Of a stretch of DNA of 64,000 bases, positions 51,563-60,086 are shown piece after piece (the first letter of the stretch is position 1; the number at the start of each line of letters is the position of its first letter). Source of the DNA: Marinobacter zhanjiangensis (GTDB lineage: Bacteria; Pseudomonadota; Gammaproteobacteria; Pseudomonadales; Oleiphilaceae); contig NZ_BMXV01000005.1 in assembly GCF_014651935.1 (NCBI RefSeq), positions 62,001 to 126,000 of the forward strand. The letters are read 5' to 3'. The position numbers and the translations under genes were made by a program. The notes beneath the pieces were generated by a model. The model saw only the letters and a list, made by a program, of their open reading frames with translations, had not been told where the DNA came from and searched no databases.

Positions 51563-53605
51563 ATGACTATAAAAGACCAGAACGCACCCAGCCTGATCAA
51601 GCTCGACCCCGAACACGAACCCGTTGTGAACCACAGTGACAACCAGCCCTTTCATCAGGTGCTTTCCTCCCGTATGCAGCGCCGGACCGTCATGAAAGGC
51701 ACTATGGGCGCCGCCCTGGCGGGATTCATGGGCCTGTCCCTGGCCGGTTGCGGCAGTGACAGTGATGACGACGATGATAACGGTGCAGGTGATGGTGGAA
51801 ACGACGGCGGCGGCAGCGAGTCACTGACGCTGGGCTTCGAGCCTGTGGCGCCCACCGACGCCAACCAGATAACCGTACCTGCCGGCTATACCGCCACCGT
51901 CTTCCTGCCCTGGGGAACCCCGGTGACCGGTGCCTATCCGGACTTCGACCTGCAGGCCAATAACACCGGCGAGCAACAGGAGCAGCAGGTAGGCATGCAC
52001 CACGATGGCATGCACTACTTCCCCATCGATGTGAATGAGGGCGGCAGCAGTTCCACGGAAGGCCTGCTCGTCGTCAACCACGAGTATATTGACCAGAACG
52101 CCGCTCACCCCAATGGCCCCACTACCCTGGAAAATGGTGACCGCCCGGCGGATGAAGTACGCAAGGAAATCGCCTCTCATGGCATCACCGTGGCCCACAT
52201 CAAGCGGGACAGTAACGGCCAGTGGGACCTGATGCAAAGCGCCTACAACCGTCGTATTACCGGTGCTACCCCCATGGATCTGCGCGGCCCGGTGCGCGGC
52301 GCCGCCAAGGTGATTACCCCCTACAGCACCAACGGTACCCGCACCCGCGGCACGCTCAACAACTGTGCCCATGGGGTAACGCCCTGGAATACCTACATGA
52401 TGGCCGAAGAAAACTGGCACGGCTATTTCGTTACCCGGGATGAGCCCAAGCCGAAGGAGTACCAGCGTGCGGGTGTCGGCACTGAATCCCGTTACGACTG
52501 GGAACTGGCGGACAGCCGCGCCGATGAGTACGTCCGCTTCGACGCCACCAGCACCGGGGCCTCCGCCACCGACGATTACCGTAACGAGCCAAACGGCTTT
52601 GGTTTCATGGTCGAGTTCGATCCCTTCAAGCCGGAATCTGTTCCCCAGAAACGGACCGCGCTGGGCAAATTCGGCCACGAGGGCGTGATTTTCGCGCCGG
52701 CAACCGAGGGCGAGCCGGTCGTGTGCTACTCCGGCGACGACCGTCGCTTCGAATACATCTACAAGTTCGTCTCGGCCCAGCCCTACCGTGCCGATACCGC
52801 CAATGGCAGCCTGCTCGACAATGGCACCCTCTACGTCGCCAGATTCAACGACGACGGTTCCGGGGAATGGCTGCCCCTGTCCATGGACGACGCTGGTTTT
52901 GTTCAGAAGATGGAAGCCGCCGTTGGTACCCAGGTCGGTGATATCCAGTTCGACGAGGCCTTCGCCAATCAGGCGGACCTGCTGCTGAACACCCGTCTGG
53001 CAGCGGACATTGCCGGCGCCACGCCCATGGACCGGCCCGAATGGGGGGCCGTGGATCCGCTGACCAGGGAGGTCTACTTTAACCTGACCAACAACAGCCA
53101 GCGCGAGGAAGACGATACCGACCCAGCGAACCCCAACGGCCCCAACCCCTGGGGTCACATCATTCGCTGGAAAGAGGCCGGTGGCGATCAAAGCGCCACT
53201 GAGTTTGAATGGGACATCTTCGTGTTTGGCGGCGAGTCCGGCACCCAGACTGTGGTGGACGGCGACGTTGTGGTCGAGCTGGACGAGAGCAACCAGTTCA
53301 ACAGCCCGGATGGTCTCTGGTTCGATGCTGATCGTCGCCTGTGGATCCAGACCGATGGTCGCTGGGGCGACCCCTGGGGCAACAACATGATGCTGGCGTC
53401 CAACCCGGATACCCGGGAAATCAAGCGCTTCCTGGTGGGTCCCAGCAACTGCGAGGTTACCGGTGTTGTTACCACGCCGGATCAGACCAGCATGTTCGTG
53501 GGTATCCAGCACCCGGTTGCCTGGCCTGAAGAGTCTGCAGAGGGCCACCCCCGCTCTTCCTGCGTGGTGATCACCAGGGACGATGGCGGCGTCATCGGCG
53601 CCTGA
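51563..53605 (+). CDS. phoX: PhoX family phosphatase, Tat-exported, probable lipoprotein
   Basis: A 680-residue PhoX (DUF839) protein. QRRTVMKGTMGAALAGFMG is a twin-arginine signal that runs into LSLAGC, a lipobox with C63, then an Asp/Gly spacer. The body shows LLVVNHEYIDQNAAHP, NNCAHGVTPWNTYMMAEENW, GFMVEFDPFKPES, LGKFGHEGVIFAP and SPDGLWFDADRRLWIQTDG, all PhoX landmarks for the calcium/iron site. It releases phosphate from organic phosphates outside the inner membrane. A combined Tat signal and lipobox is less common for PhoX. A Pho-box-like site is upstream. Start at ATG 51563. Confidence 0.92.
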   Translation: MTIKDQNAPSLIKLDPEHEPVVNHSDNQPFHQVLSSRMQRRTVMKGTMGAALAGFMGLSLAGCGSDSDDDDDNGAGDGGNDGGGSESLTLGFEPVAPTDANQITVPAGYTATVFLPWGTPVTGAYPDFDLQANNTGEQQEQQVGMHHDGMHYFPIDVNEGGSSSTEGLLVVNHEYIDQNAAHPNGPTTLENGDRPADEVRKEIASHGITVAHIKRDSNGQWDLMQSAYNRRITGATPMDLRGPVRGAAKVITPYSTNGTRTRGTLNNCAHGVTPWNTYMMAEENWHGYFVTRDEPKPKEYQRAGVGTESRYDWELADSRADEYVRFDATSTGASATDDYRNEPNGFGFMVEFDPFKPESVPQKRTALGKFGHEGVIFAPATEGEPVVCYSGDDRRFEYIYKFVSAQPYRADTANGSLLDNGTLYVARFNDDGSGEWLPLSMDDAGFVQKMEAAVGTQVGDIQFDEAFANQADLLLNTRLAADIAGATPMDRPEWGAVDPLTREVYFNLTNNSQREEDDTDPANPNGPNPWGHIIRWKEAGGDQSATEFEWDIFVFGGESGTQTVVDGDVVVELDESNQFNSPDGLWFDADRRLWIQTDGRWGDPWGNNMMLASNPDTREIKRFLVGPSNCEVTGVVTTPDQTSMFVGIQHPVAWPEESAEGHPRSSCVVITRDDGGVIGA

Positions 53606-53614
53606 CCCCATGGC

Positions 53615-53677
53615 GAGCCCCTGAGCAGATCCAGGGGCTCTTGCCGATAGCATTGCCGGCCCTCGTGCCGGCTTTTT
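53615..53677 (+). terminator. Two stem-loops after phoX
   Basis: GAGCCCCTG/CAGGGGCTC at 53615-53640, then GCCGGC/GCCGGC at 53655-53672 followed by five Ts. The second has the better terminator form. Confidence 0.8.
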
Positions 53678-53814
53678 CGTTGGTGAGAATCGGGAAAAGT
53701 GAATCCATGTAAATTATATGCCTGCTTTCACTAAAGTCGGATTCCTTCGGCGTGACTTTGTCGTATGCTGGCCTGACTATAATTCGAACAATACCAATAA
53801 ATAGTGAGGTCCAG

Positions 53815-55464
53815 ATGGGTATGCCAAACCGGTTTGCTGTGGTAACCGGGCTGTTGTCGCTGTTGGTGGTTTGTGTGGTGGCAGGGGTGGCGAGCCACCT
53901 CAGTGCCGGTGAGCCATGGCTGGTTACCCTGGTGTCCGCGATCGCTGCGTTGCTCATGGGTAGCCTTTGGTGGCTATGGGCAATGTTGCCCATGCTGCGG
54001 GCGACTCACCAGCTTGCCCGGGGTGAGCTGGACCGCAGTCATCCCTGGTATCCACGCTTCGAACCACTGCTGGAACAGGCGGCGACAGGCCGGACACTGA
54101 CCGACACCCTGTCGTCATCGGCCGACCAGAACGCCGTGTCTGCTGCCGAAGTGTCCTGGGCCGCCGACCAGCTCAAGCAACGCCTCGACCGCCAGGTGAG
54201 TGAAATCCGGCAAATGACAGACTACGCCGGCCAGGTGACGGAAACCGTGCGTGACAGTGCCCGCAAGGCCGGCGAGGCGGCCGAGCGCGCCCAGGGCGCC
54301 AGCCGGATCAGCGGCGATGGTCGCGGCGCCCTGGAGTCCGCAATCGGTGATATTCGCAAGGTGCACCAGCAGTCGGAGCAGAACCTGTCGCTGATCCGTG
54401 ACCTGAACGACAAGTCCGACCAGATCCAGGGTGTCACCTCGGTGATCGAGGCCATCGCCGAACAGACCAACCTGCTGGCCCTGAATGCCGCGATCGAAGC
54501 CGCCCGTGCCGGGGAGCAGGGGCGGGGGTTTGCGGTGGTGGCCGATGAAGTCCGCAGTCTCGCCTCACGAACCACCGAGGCCACCGCCGAAGTGGCAGGG
54601 GTATTGACGGGGATACGGCAAGCCACGGCCAGCATCGTCGATGGGGTGGAGCGGTTGTCCGATTCCGTGGACCGGGGGTTACAATCAGTTGAGTCGGTGT
54701 CCGGAAGCCTGGAGCGTATCGGCCATGAGGCAGACCAACTGGAGGGTGAGGTCTTTGCCATTGCCGACAGTGACCGTGAGAACGAACGTAACCTGGAGCA
54801 GATTCTTCAGGGAGTGGAAACCCTGCGGGACGAGATGTCGGAAAGTGATCGTGGTGTCGGCGAACTGGCGACCCAGGCTGCCCGCCTGATGGATCTTGCG
54901 GAGCAGGCCAATGCTGCCTTCGCGGCCAGCAGCAGAGAAAGCTACCATCGTTTTTTCTACGAACAGGCATCCAGTGCCGCTGACGCTATTGGTAAGCGCT
55001 TCGAGCAGGCCCTGGCGCAGGGCGAGCTTTCCGAGTCACAACTGTTCGATCAGCACCGCACGCCAATTCCCGGTACCACCCCCACCAAATACCATAGTGG
55101 CTTTGACGAGTTCACCGATCGCGTACTGCCGGAGATCCAGGAGCCGGTAGCGGCATCCCACGATGCCCTGGTCTTTGCCATTGCCACGGCGCCCGACGGT
55201 TACGTGCCTACCCATAACCGGGTCTTTGCCCACAAGCCCACCGGCAACCCGGAGCAGGATCTGGTTCGCAGCCGCAGCAAGCGACTGTTCAACGATCGCA
55301 CCGGTGCCCGTTGCGGCAGCCACACCGACACCATGCTGTTGCAGACCTATCGACGCGACACGGGCGAAATCATGCATGACCTGTCGGTGCCGATATTCGT
55401 GAATGGTCGTCACTGGGGCGGCCTGCGGCTTGGTTATAAACCGTCCACCGGGGATGCCGGTTAA
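53815..55464 (+). CDS. Methyl-accepting chemotaxis protein with C-terminal sensor domain
   Basis: A 549-residue chemoreceptor. Two membrane helices lie at about residues 6-27 and 33-58, with almost no periplasmic loop between. A coiled-coil signalling region follows; AIAEQTNLLALNAAIEAARA and GRGFAVVADEVRSLASRTTE mark its tip. After the signalling domain, residues 377-549 form a globular domain (FDEFTDRVLPEIQEPV, RTGARCGSHTDTMLLQTY, VPIFVNGRHWGGLRLGY) that resembles a Cache/PAS-type sensor in the cytosol. So input is probably cytoplasmic and the usual order is reversed. ATG at 53815 follows GAGGT; TATAAT at 53777 is a likely -10. Confidence 0.9.
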   Translation: MGMPNRFAVVTGLLSLLVVCVVAGVASHLSAGEPWLVTLVSAIAALLMGSLWWLWAMLPMLRATHQLARGELDRSHPWYPRFEPLLEQAATGRTLTDTLSSSADQNAVSAAEVSWAADQLKQRLDRQVSEIRQMTDYAGQVTETVRDSARKAGEAAERAQGASRISGDGRGALESAIGDIRKVHQQSEQNLSLIRDLNDKSDQIQGVTSVIEAIAEQTNLLALNAAIEAARAGEQGRGFAVVADEVRSLASRTTEATAEVAGVLTGIRQATASIVDGVERLSDSVDRGLQSVESVSGSLERIGHEADQLEGEVFAIADSDRENERNLEQILQGVETLRDEMSESDRGVGELATQAARLMDLAEQANAAFAASSRESYHRFFYEQASSAADAIGKRFEQALAQGELSESQLFDQHRTPIPGTTPTKYHSGFDEFTDRVLPEIQEPVAASHDALVFAIATAPDGYVPTHNRVFAHKPTGNPEQDLVRSRSKRLFNDRTGARCGSHTDTMLLQTYRRDTGEIMHDLSVPIFVNGRHWGGLRLGYKPSTGDAG

Positions 55465-55542
55465 GCAAGGGCAGGGGGGCATGGTCACTGGTCCGGGTCA
55501 GGGCCTATACTGGTGATACACGCTTCAACACAGGAACAGCCC

Positions 55543-55905
55543 TTGACCGATCAGGAGTTCATTCCCGCCAGGCGGCAGGAGCGTCGCCTTGATGAAGACC
55601 CGCTATGGAAAGTGGTGGTCGCCGTCTACCTGCTGCAGGCGCTGGCCATTCCCACCAGCGGCCTGATGGCCGTGGCCGGTGTGGTCATCAACTACCTGAA
55701 ACAGGATGAAGCCAACAACAGTCCGCTGGCGGCCCATTTTCGCTGGCAGATCCGCACCTTCTGGCTGGCCCTGTTGTGGGTAGTGGTGGGCACGGTGACC
55801 ACGTTCATTATTATCGGCTGGTTTATCCTGCTGGGGCTTGCCATCTGGTACATCTATCGCGTGGTACGGGGTGCCCTGGCGCTCAACGATGGCCGTGCGC
55901 CCTGA
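55543..55905 (+). CDS. DUF4870-like small membrane protein
   Basis: About 120 residues from a TTG start at 55543 with AGGAAC upstream; an in-frame GTG at 55513 is possible but lies within the likely promoter (TATACT at 55508). Three hydrophobic segments (VVVAVYLLQALAIPTSGLMAVAG, FWLALLWVVVGTVTTFIIIGW, FILLGLAIWYIYRVV) and the IxHFRWQIRTFW segment match the DUF4870/Tic20-like family of small bacterial membrane proteins, function unknown. It converges with the MFS gene. Confidence 0.72.
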   Translation: MTDQEFIPARRQERRLDEDPLWKVVVAVYLLQALAIPTSGLMAVAGVVINYLKQDEANNSPLAAHFRWQIRTFWLALLWVVVGTVTTFIIIGWFILLGLAIWYIYRVVRGALALNDGRAP

Positions 55906-55919
55906 CGGTACACCCGGCG

Positions 55920-57230
55920 TCAGACTTCCTTCAGTCTCAGGGCACTGAGGGTGCCCGCCAGCCCCATGAAGCCCAGCAACAGTATGACCGCAACATTCGA
56001 CACCAGTGACACCAGCGCAGTCAGGCCACCGGTGGCAAGCAACAGCAGACCAATCACCGAGTTGCTGACCGAGGTGTAGTCGGTGCGCTTGTTGCCGCCG
56101 GCCATGTCCACCAGATAGGTCTTGCGGCCCAGCCTGACGCCGGCATGGGCAATGCTCAGGATGAAGAAGGCCAGGGGATAGAACCAGGCGCCCCCCGCCT
56201 GCTCACCGAAGAGCAGGGCCGCAAACCCGACCGTCAGACAGATACCACTGGCAATGATCGCGCCCCGGATCATCACCTGCCGGCTGCTGGCGTCCGCCAT
56301 CCAGCCCCAGACACTGGCGCTGATGGAGCTGGCCAGGCTGCCGGCCAGCAGGAACACCCCCAGCAGCCAGGCGGAATTGGCCTGTTTCTGGGCCAGTATC
56401 ACGAAGTAGGGGGCGGCCAGCGCGGAACACAGCAGCAATGCCCGGGTAATCACGAAATGGCGGAACGGCCGGTCCTTCCTCAGCAGGCTCAGGTTGTTGA
56501 AGGCATCCCGCAGGGCGTTGCCGCCGCCGCTGGTTTCGCCCTGGTACTCATCAATGCTGGCAAAGAGCAGGCCCGCAACTACCCAGAAGCCGGCGGCCAG
56601 TAGCAGCAACAGGGTGTAGAACAGCGTGGACGGATCACCCCGGTCCCAGAACAGCACCACGGTAAGCACCGCCGTGGCACTGCCGCCCAGGGTGGTGGCC
56701 AGGCCAGACAGGCGGCCGCGGCGACCCTTGGGAATACACTTGCCCTGCACATCCTTCATCGACACCGAACAGAACCCCCGGGCCAGGGAAAACACCACCA
56801 GCGCGGCAACCACGCCACCGCCAGCGGCGTATCCCTGCAGGAACCACACACTGGCCGCCATGGCGGCGACACTGACTGCCTGACCCAGGGAGCCGAGGGT
56901 CCAGAACCACTTGCGTACCGGTTTGCGGCGCACCCAGGCGCCGATGACCATCTGGGGCAGCATGGACCCGGACTCCCGGATCGGTACCAGCCAGGCCACC
57001 AGGGCCGGCGCTCCGACCGCGCTCAACAGCCAGGCAAGCACGGTCTTCGGGCTGATCAGCAGATCACCGAGTTTGGTGAGCACGTTGCTGGCCAGCATCA
57101 GGAAGAAGTTGCGGGGCACCTCCCGGCAGGCTTCATCGGGCAGATCGGAACAGGCCCTGGCGTCCTCTTCGTTGGCTATGAGGCTGTAGAGCTGATCGGC
57201 GGTATTGCGCGCGCGCTGCGTCTCCGACAA
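55920..57230 (-). CDS. MFS transporter
   Basis: A 436-residue major facilitator with about 11-12 helices. IRESGSMLPQMVIGAWVRRKPVRKWFW holds the loop 2-3 motif in altered form, followed by KGRRGRLSGLATTLGGSATAV. An N-terminal cytosolic stretch of about 40 residues (ANEEDARACSDLPDEACREVP) is longer than usual and has two cysteines. Substrate unknown; no neighbouring enzyme gives a hint. Start at ATG 57230, which is followed by MSETQRARNTADQLYSLI. Confidence 0.85.
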   Translation of the reverse strand: MSETQRARNTADQLYSLIANEEDARACSDLPDEACREVPRNFFLMLASNVLTKLGDLLISPKTVLAWLLSAVGAPALVAWLVPIRESGSMLPQMVIGAWVRRKPVRKWFWTLGSLGQAVSVAAMAASVWFLQGYAAGGGVVAALVVFSLARGFCSVSMKDVQGKCIPKGRRGRLSGLATTLGGSATAVLTVVLFWDRGDPSTLFYTLLLLLAAGFWVVAGLLFASIDEYQGETSGGGNALRDAFNNLSLLRKDRPFRHFVITRALLLCSALAAPYFVILAQKQANSAWLLGVFLLAGSLASSISASVWGWMADASSRQVMIRGAIIASGICLTVGFAALLFGEQAGGAWFYPLAFFILSIAHAGVRLGRKTYLVDMAGGNKRTDYTSVSNSVIGLLLLATGGLTALVSLVSNVAVILLLGFMGLAGTLSALRLKEV

Positions 57231-57398
57231 GGGGCTGTCTCCCGGTTTGTGATACAGGATAATGATCGAGTCGTTATTCGTTGGCCGCCAAGATTAACAG
57301 GCTTTCCCGGTCAGTCGTACCGGCACCGGGCTTGTCCGACGTCCCGGTATCGGGCCTAATGGCGCCAGAATTCAGATACGGATGCCGGAGCTGATCGG

Positions 57399-58238
57399 AT
57401 GCTGAGTTATCTCCACGAATACCACGCCGGTAATTTCGCCGATGTGCACAAGCATGCCGCCCAGGTGCTCGCCTTGACCATGATGCAGGCCAAGCCCTCG
57501 GCCATTGCCGGTTTTGATACCCATGCCGGGATTGCCCGCTACGATCTGGATGCGGATCGCGCCCGCAAGACCGCCGAGGCGGACACGGGTATCCGGCGGG
57601 TGTGGCGGCAGCGTGACCGGCTTTCGGGCGCGGACTGGCAACCGGTTCTGGGGGAACTCAGTCGGCTCAACGAGGGCTCGGACCACCTGCGTTATTACCC
57701 GGGCTCGCCGGCCTGGTTCCACAGCCTGCAGCGGGCACAGGATTCACTGACCGCCTTTGAACTGCATTCCGGCGAGTCATCGCGATTGCAGCAATGGGCC
57801 CGGGAGCGCCGGGTTTCAGTGCTGGCAGAGGATGGCCTGAGCGGATTGCTGCGACAGTTGCCGCCCCGGGCGCCACGCCTGCTGGTGCTGATGGATCCGT
57901 CCTACGAGCTCAGGGAGGATTACCGGCGGGTGGCTGATACTCTTGCCAGTGCCTGGCACAAATGCCGTCATGGGGTTTTCCTGATCTGGTATCCGCAGCT
58001 GACCAGTGACCTGCACGGCCGGTTAACAGAGCGCCTGGCGAGCAGTGGTCTGCGCAAGATCTGGCACAGTGAAGTCAGGCTCAGACAACCACCGGAGCGG
58101 GGCATGACCGGGTCAGGGGTGCTGGTGGTGAATCCACCCTGGGGGTTCGGGGACCGGCTGGATGCCATTATGCAGGAGGTCTCTGCTCCTGAAGGCCTTG
58201 GTATACGGCACTGCCAGGGCTGGCTGGTGCCTGAATAG
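57399..58238 (+). CDS. rlmJ: 23S rRNA (adenine(2030)-N(6))-methyltransferase
   Basis: A 279-residue RlmJ. MLSYLHEYHAGNFADVHKHA is the family start, GSPAWFHSLQRAQDSLTAFE the SAM-binding region, LLVLMDPSYELREDYRRV the catalytic D-P-x-Y motif, and GVFLIWYPQL the following strand. It methylates A2030 of 23S rRNA in the cytosol. GGAG lies about 8 bp before the ATG. It converges with the TRAP-binding gene 4 bp away. Confidence 0.95.
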   Translation: MLSYLHEYHAGNFADVHKHAAQVLALTMMQAKPSAIAGFDTHAGIARYDLDADRARKTAEADTGIRRVWRQRDRLSGADWQPVLGELSRLNEGSDHLRYYPGSPAWFHSLQRAQDSLTAFELHSGESSRLQQWARERRVSVLAEDGLSGLLRQLPPRAPRLLVLMDPSYELREDYRRVADTLASAWHKCRHGVFLIWYPQLTSDLHGRLTERLASSGLRKIWHSEVRLRQPPERGMTGSGVLVVNPPWGFGDRLDAIMQEVSAPEGLGIRHCQGWLVPE

Positions 58239-58242
58239 TCTG

Positions 58243-59301
58243 TCAGTCCGCCGTCTGCTGCCCGGATAGCGACTGAACCCGCTGCAGAAGGCGCTCACCG
58301 CGTTCCCCGGCACGTTCCCGGTAGGCATCACGAGCTGGCAGGCTGGCATCCCGGAATCGTGCGCGCTGATCATCCGTCAGTGGTTCCACGGTGATCCGGC
58401 CTGATTCCCGCAGCTGTTGCAGATGCCGCCGGTTGTAGTCCCGCTGTATCTCGTCGATGAATTCCGGCATGCCGCTGCGGGCCGCCTCGAGCCACTGGCG
58501 ATGTTCTTCGTTCAGGTTCTGGTGCCAGTTGCGGTTACTGACAACGCTGGCCACGAACCGGGTGGCCCGGGGAACGGTCATCACCGACTGCACCTCATGG
58601 AAGTTCATTTCGGCAATGGCAAACACCGGGTTGCTCTGACCGTCCACCTGGCCCAGCTGCAGGGCGTCGTAAACCTCTGAATAGGGTAGTGGTACCGGTT
58701 CGGCACCCCAGGCCCGGAACACCTCGGCCTGCTGCGGCGCGGTCATGGTTCGCATGCGCAGGCCGGAGAAGTCCTCGGGTGTGTGAAGGGCCCTGTCGGC
58801 CGTCCACATCATCCAGCCTTCCGGTACCAGGTCCAGCAACTGCAGACCGGCGTCCTGCCATCCTGCCTGCAGCAGTGCCCGCAATTCGTCGTCGGCCAGG
58901 ATCCTGCGGTTGGCCCGGTCGTTCTCCGGGAACAGGAATGGCAGGAGAAAGATGCCGGCTTCCGGGATATCGTCGGCGACGTGCCCGGGGGAGGCAAAGG
59001 CCAGGTGTACCCGCCCGTCTTTCACCAGTCTGGTCAGCTGGGGCGAGGTGCCGATGGAACCATAGGGATAGACTTCCACCTGCACCTGACCATCGGAGAG
59101 TACCTCGATACGGCGCCGGAATTCCTGAGCCCAGGCGTCCTGCACACTGCCGCCGATTTCTTCCAGGGCGAAGCGCCAGATTTCCGGTTCCGGCTCGTCG
59201 GACAGCAAGCCCTTCATCGGACTGTCGTTATCGCTGCAGGCAGGCAGCAACAGTCCGCTGGCAATGGCCAGCATGAGGGCGCCAAAGTGCCTGGCTTTCA
59301 T
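58243..59301 (-). CDS. TRAP transporter solute-binding lipoprotein, orphan
   Basis: A 352-residue DctP-type binding protein with a lipobox LLPAC (C at about residue 22). RRIEVLSDGQVQVEVYPYGSIG, GRVHLAFASPGHVADDIPEAG, GLRMRTMTAPQQAEVFRAWG and LQLGQVDGQSNPVFAIAEM are the family landmarks, including the Arg that binds carboxylate ligands. No DctQ or DctM gene is near, which is unusual because TRAP genes normally cluster. It may serve a transporter elsewhere or act as a sensor. Ligand unknown. Confidence 0.9.
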   Translation of the reverse strand: MKARHFGALMLAIASGLLLPACSDNDSPMKGLLSDEPEPEIWRFALEEIGGSVQDAWAQEFRRRIEVLSDGQVQVEVYPYGSIGTSPQLTRLVKDGRVHLAFASPGHVADDIPEAGIFLLPFLFPENDRANRRILADDELRALLQAGWQDAGLQLLDLVPEGWMMWTADRALHTPEDFSGLRMRTMTAPQQAEVFRAWGAEPVPLPYSEVYDALQLGQVDGQSNPVFAIAEMNFHEVQSVMTVPRATRFVASVVSNRNWHQNLNEEHRQWLEAARSGMPEFIDEIQRDYNRRHLQQLRESGRITVEPLTDDQRARFRDASLPARDAYRERAGERGERLLQRVQSLSGQQTAD

Positions 59302-59404
59302 GGGGCGGTGTTCTCCGTTGGCATGACATGTCTGGTGATGGTTACACGGCTATCCTAGACGACTTGACGCCATTCCGGTACCCGCGCAGGTGGGCAGTCA
59401 GGAA

Positions 59405-59431
59405 CAAAAAAGCCCCGCATGAGAGCGGGGC
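59405..59431 (-). terminator. Intrinsic terminator of the DUF4168 gene
   Basis: GCCCCGC/GCGGGGC with an ATGAGA loop; on the minus strand followed by six Ts. It lies 36 bp past the stop codon at 59467. Confidence 0.92.
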
Positions 59432-59466
59432 AAGTTGAGGCAGGGTATTCTTCGCAGAGCAGTCAG

Positions 59467-59868
59467 TTACATCAGGGCATCAACACGGTTGCGGACACTC
59501 GGCTCGCTGTTGTACGCGGTTGCGATCGCGTTGTAGGTGGGGATGTCCAGGCCGGCGTCCTCAATCACGGAAACCATTTCGTCATTGGCTTCCATCTGGA
59601 GTTCCCGGGCCTCATCCTGCGAGCCTGCATCTTCGATCTTGCCCATGTACTCGTCGCGGATGCCATTGATGCCCTCCTGGGCTTCCACGAACTTGCGCAG
59701 CTCTTCGTCGTTGTAGTCGGTTTCCACCTCACCGCTTGCTGCCGGGTTGCTGTAAGTACCCTGATCGGTCTCGGCGGGCTCCTGGGCTGATTGTGACTGG
59801 GCGTAAACCGCCGGTGCACCGGCTACCAGGGCAAGGGATACGGTGAAGGAAGTCAGCAGTTTTTTCAT
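59467..59868 (-). CDS. DUF4168 secreted protein
   Basis: A 133-residue exported protein with a signal peptide (LLTSFTVSLALVAGAPAVYA). The rest is the DUF4168 domain: DEELRKFVEAQEGINGIRDE, then EANDEMVSVIEDAGLDIPTYNAIATAY. The domain is common in gammaproteobacteria and cyanobacteria; function unknown. AAGGAGACT precedes the ATG. It is divergent from the histidine kinase gene across 218 bp. Confidence 0.9.
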   Translation of the reverse strand: MKKLLTSFTVSLALVAGAPAVYAQSQSAQEPAETDQGTYSNPAASGEVETDYNDEELRKFVEAQEGINGIRDEYMGKIEDAGSQDEARELQMEANDEMVSVIEDAGLDIPTYNAIATAYNSEPSVRNRVDALM

Positions 59869-60086
59869 GGTCAGTCTCCTTGGTTGACGAAACGTTCGTT
59901 ATCACTATTTCCTGTATCCAATAGTCGTGCCAATTATGGAGGTTACCTATAAATCCATTAAATACAGTCACTTAAAGATTTCGGGCGGTGACATCCATGT
60001 AATCTGGATTGAGGCAATATGCCACATGTGACACCCTTCTGTGACATCTGTGCATTCAGCCACTGACAGGTTTTGGAATACTGATC

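Noticed and set aside
51821..53653. 610-codon open frame on the minus strand opposite phoX
   Set aside because: It mirrors the codon bias of phoX, has no family motif and no ribosome binding site. GC-rich genes often leave such antisense frames.
60010..60086. Possible sigma-54 promoter before the histidine kinase gene
   Set aside because: The GG/GC spacing does not fit the -24/-12 consensus.
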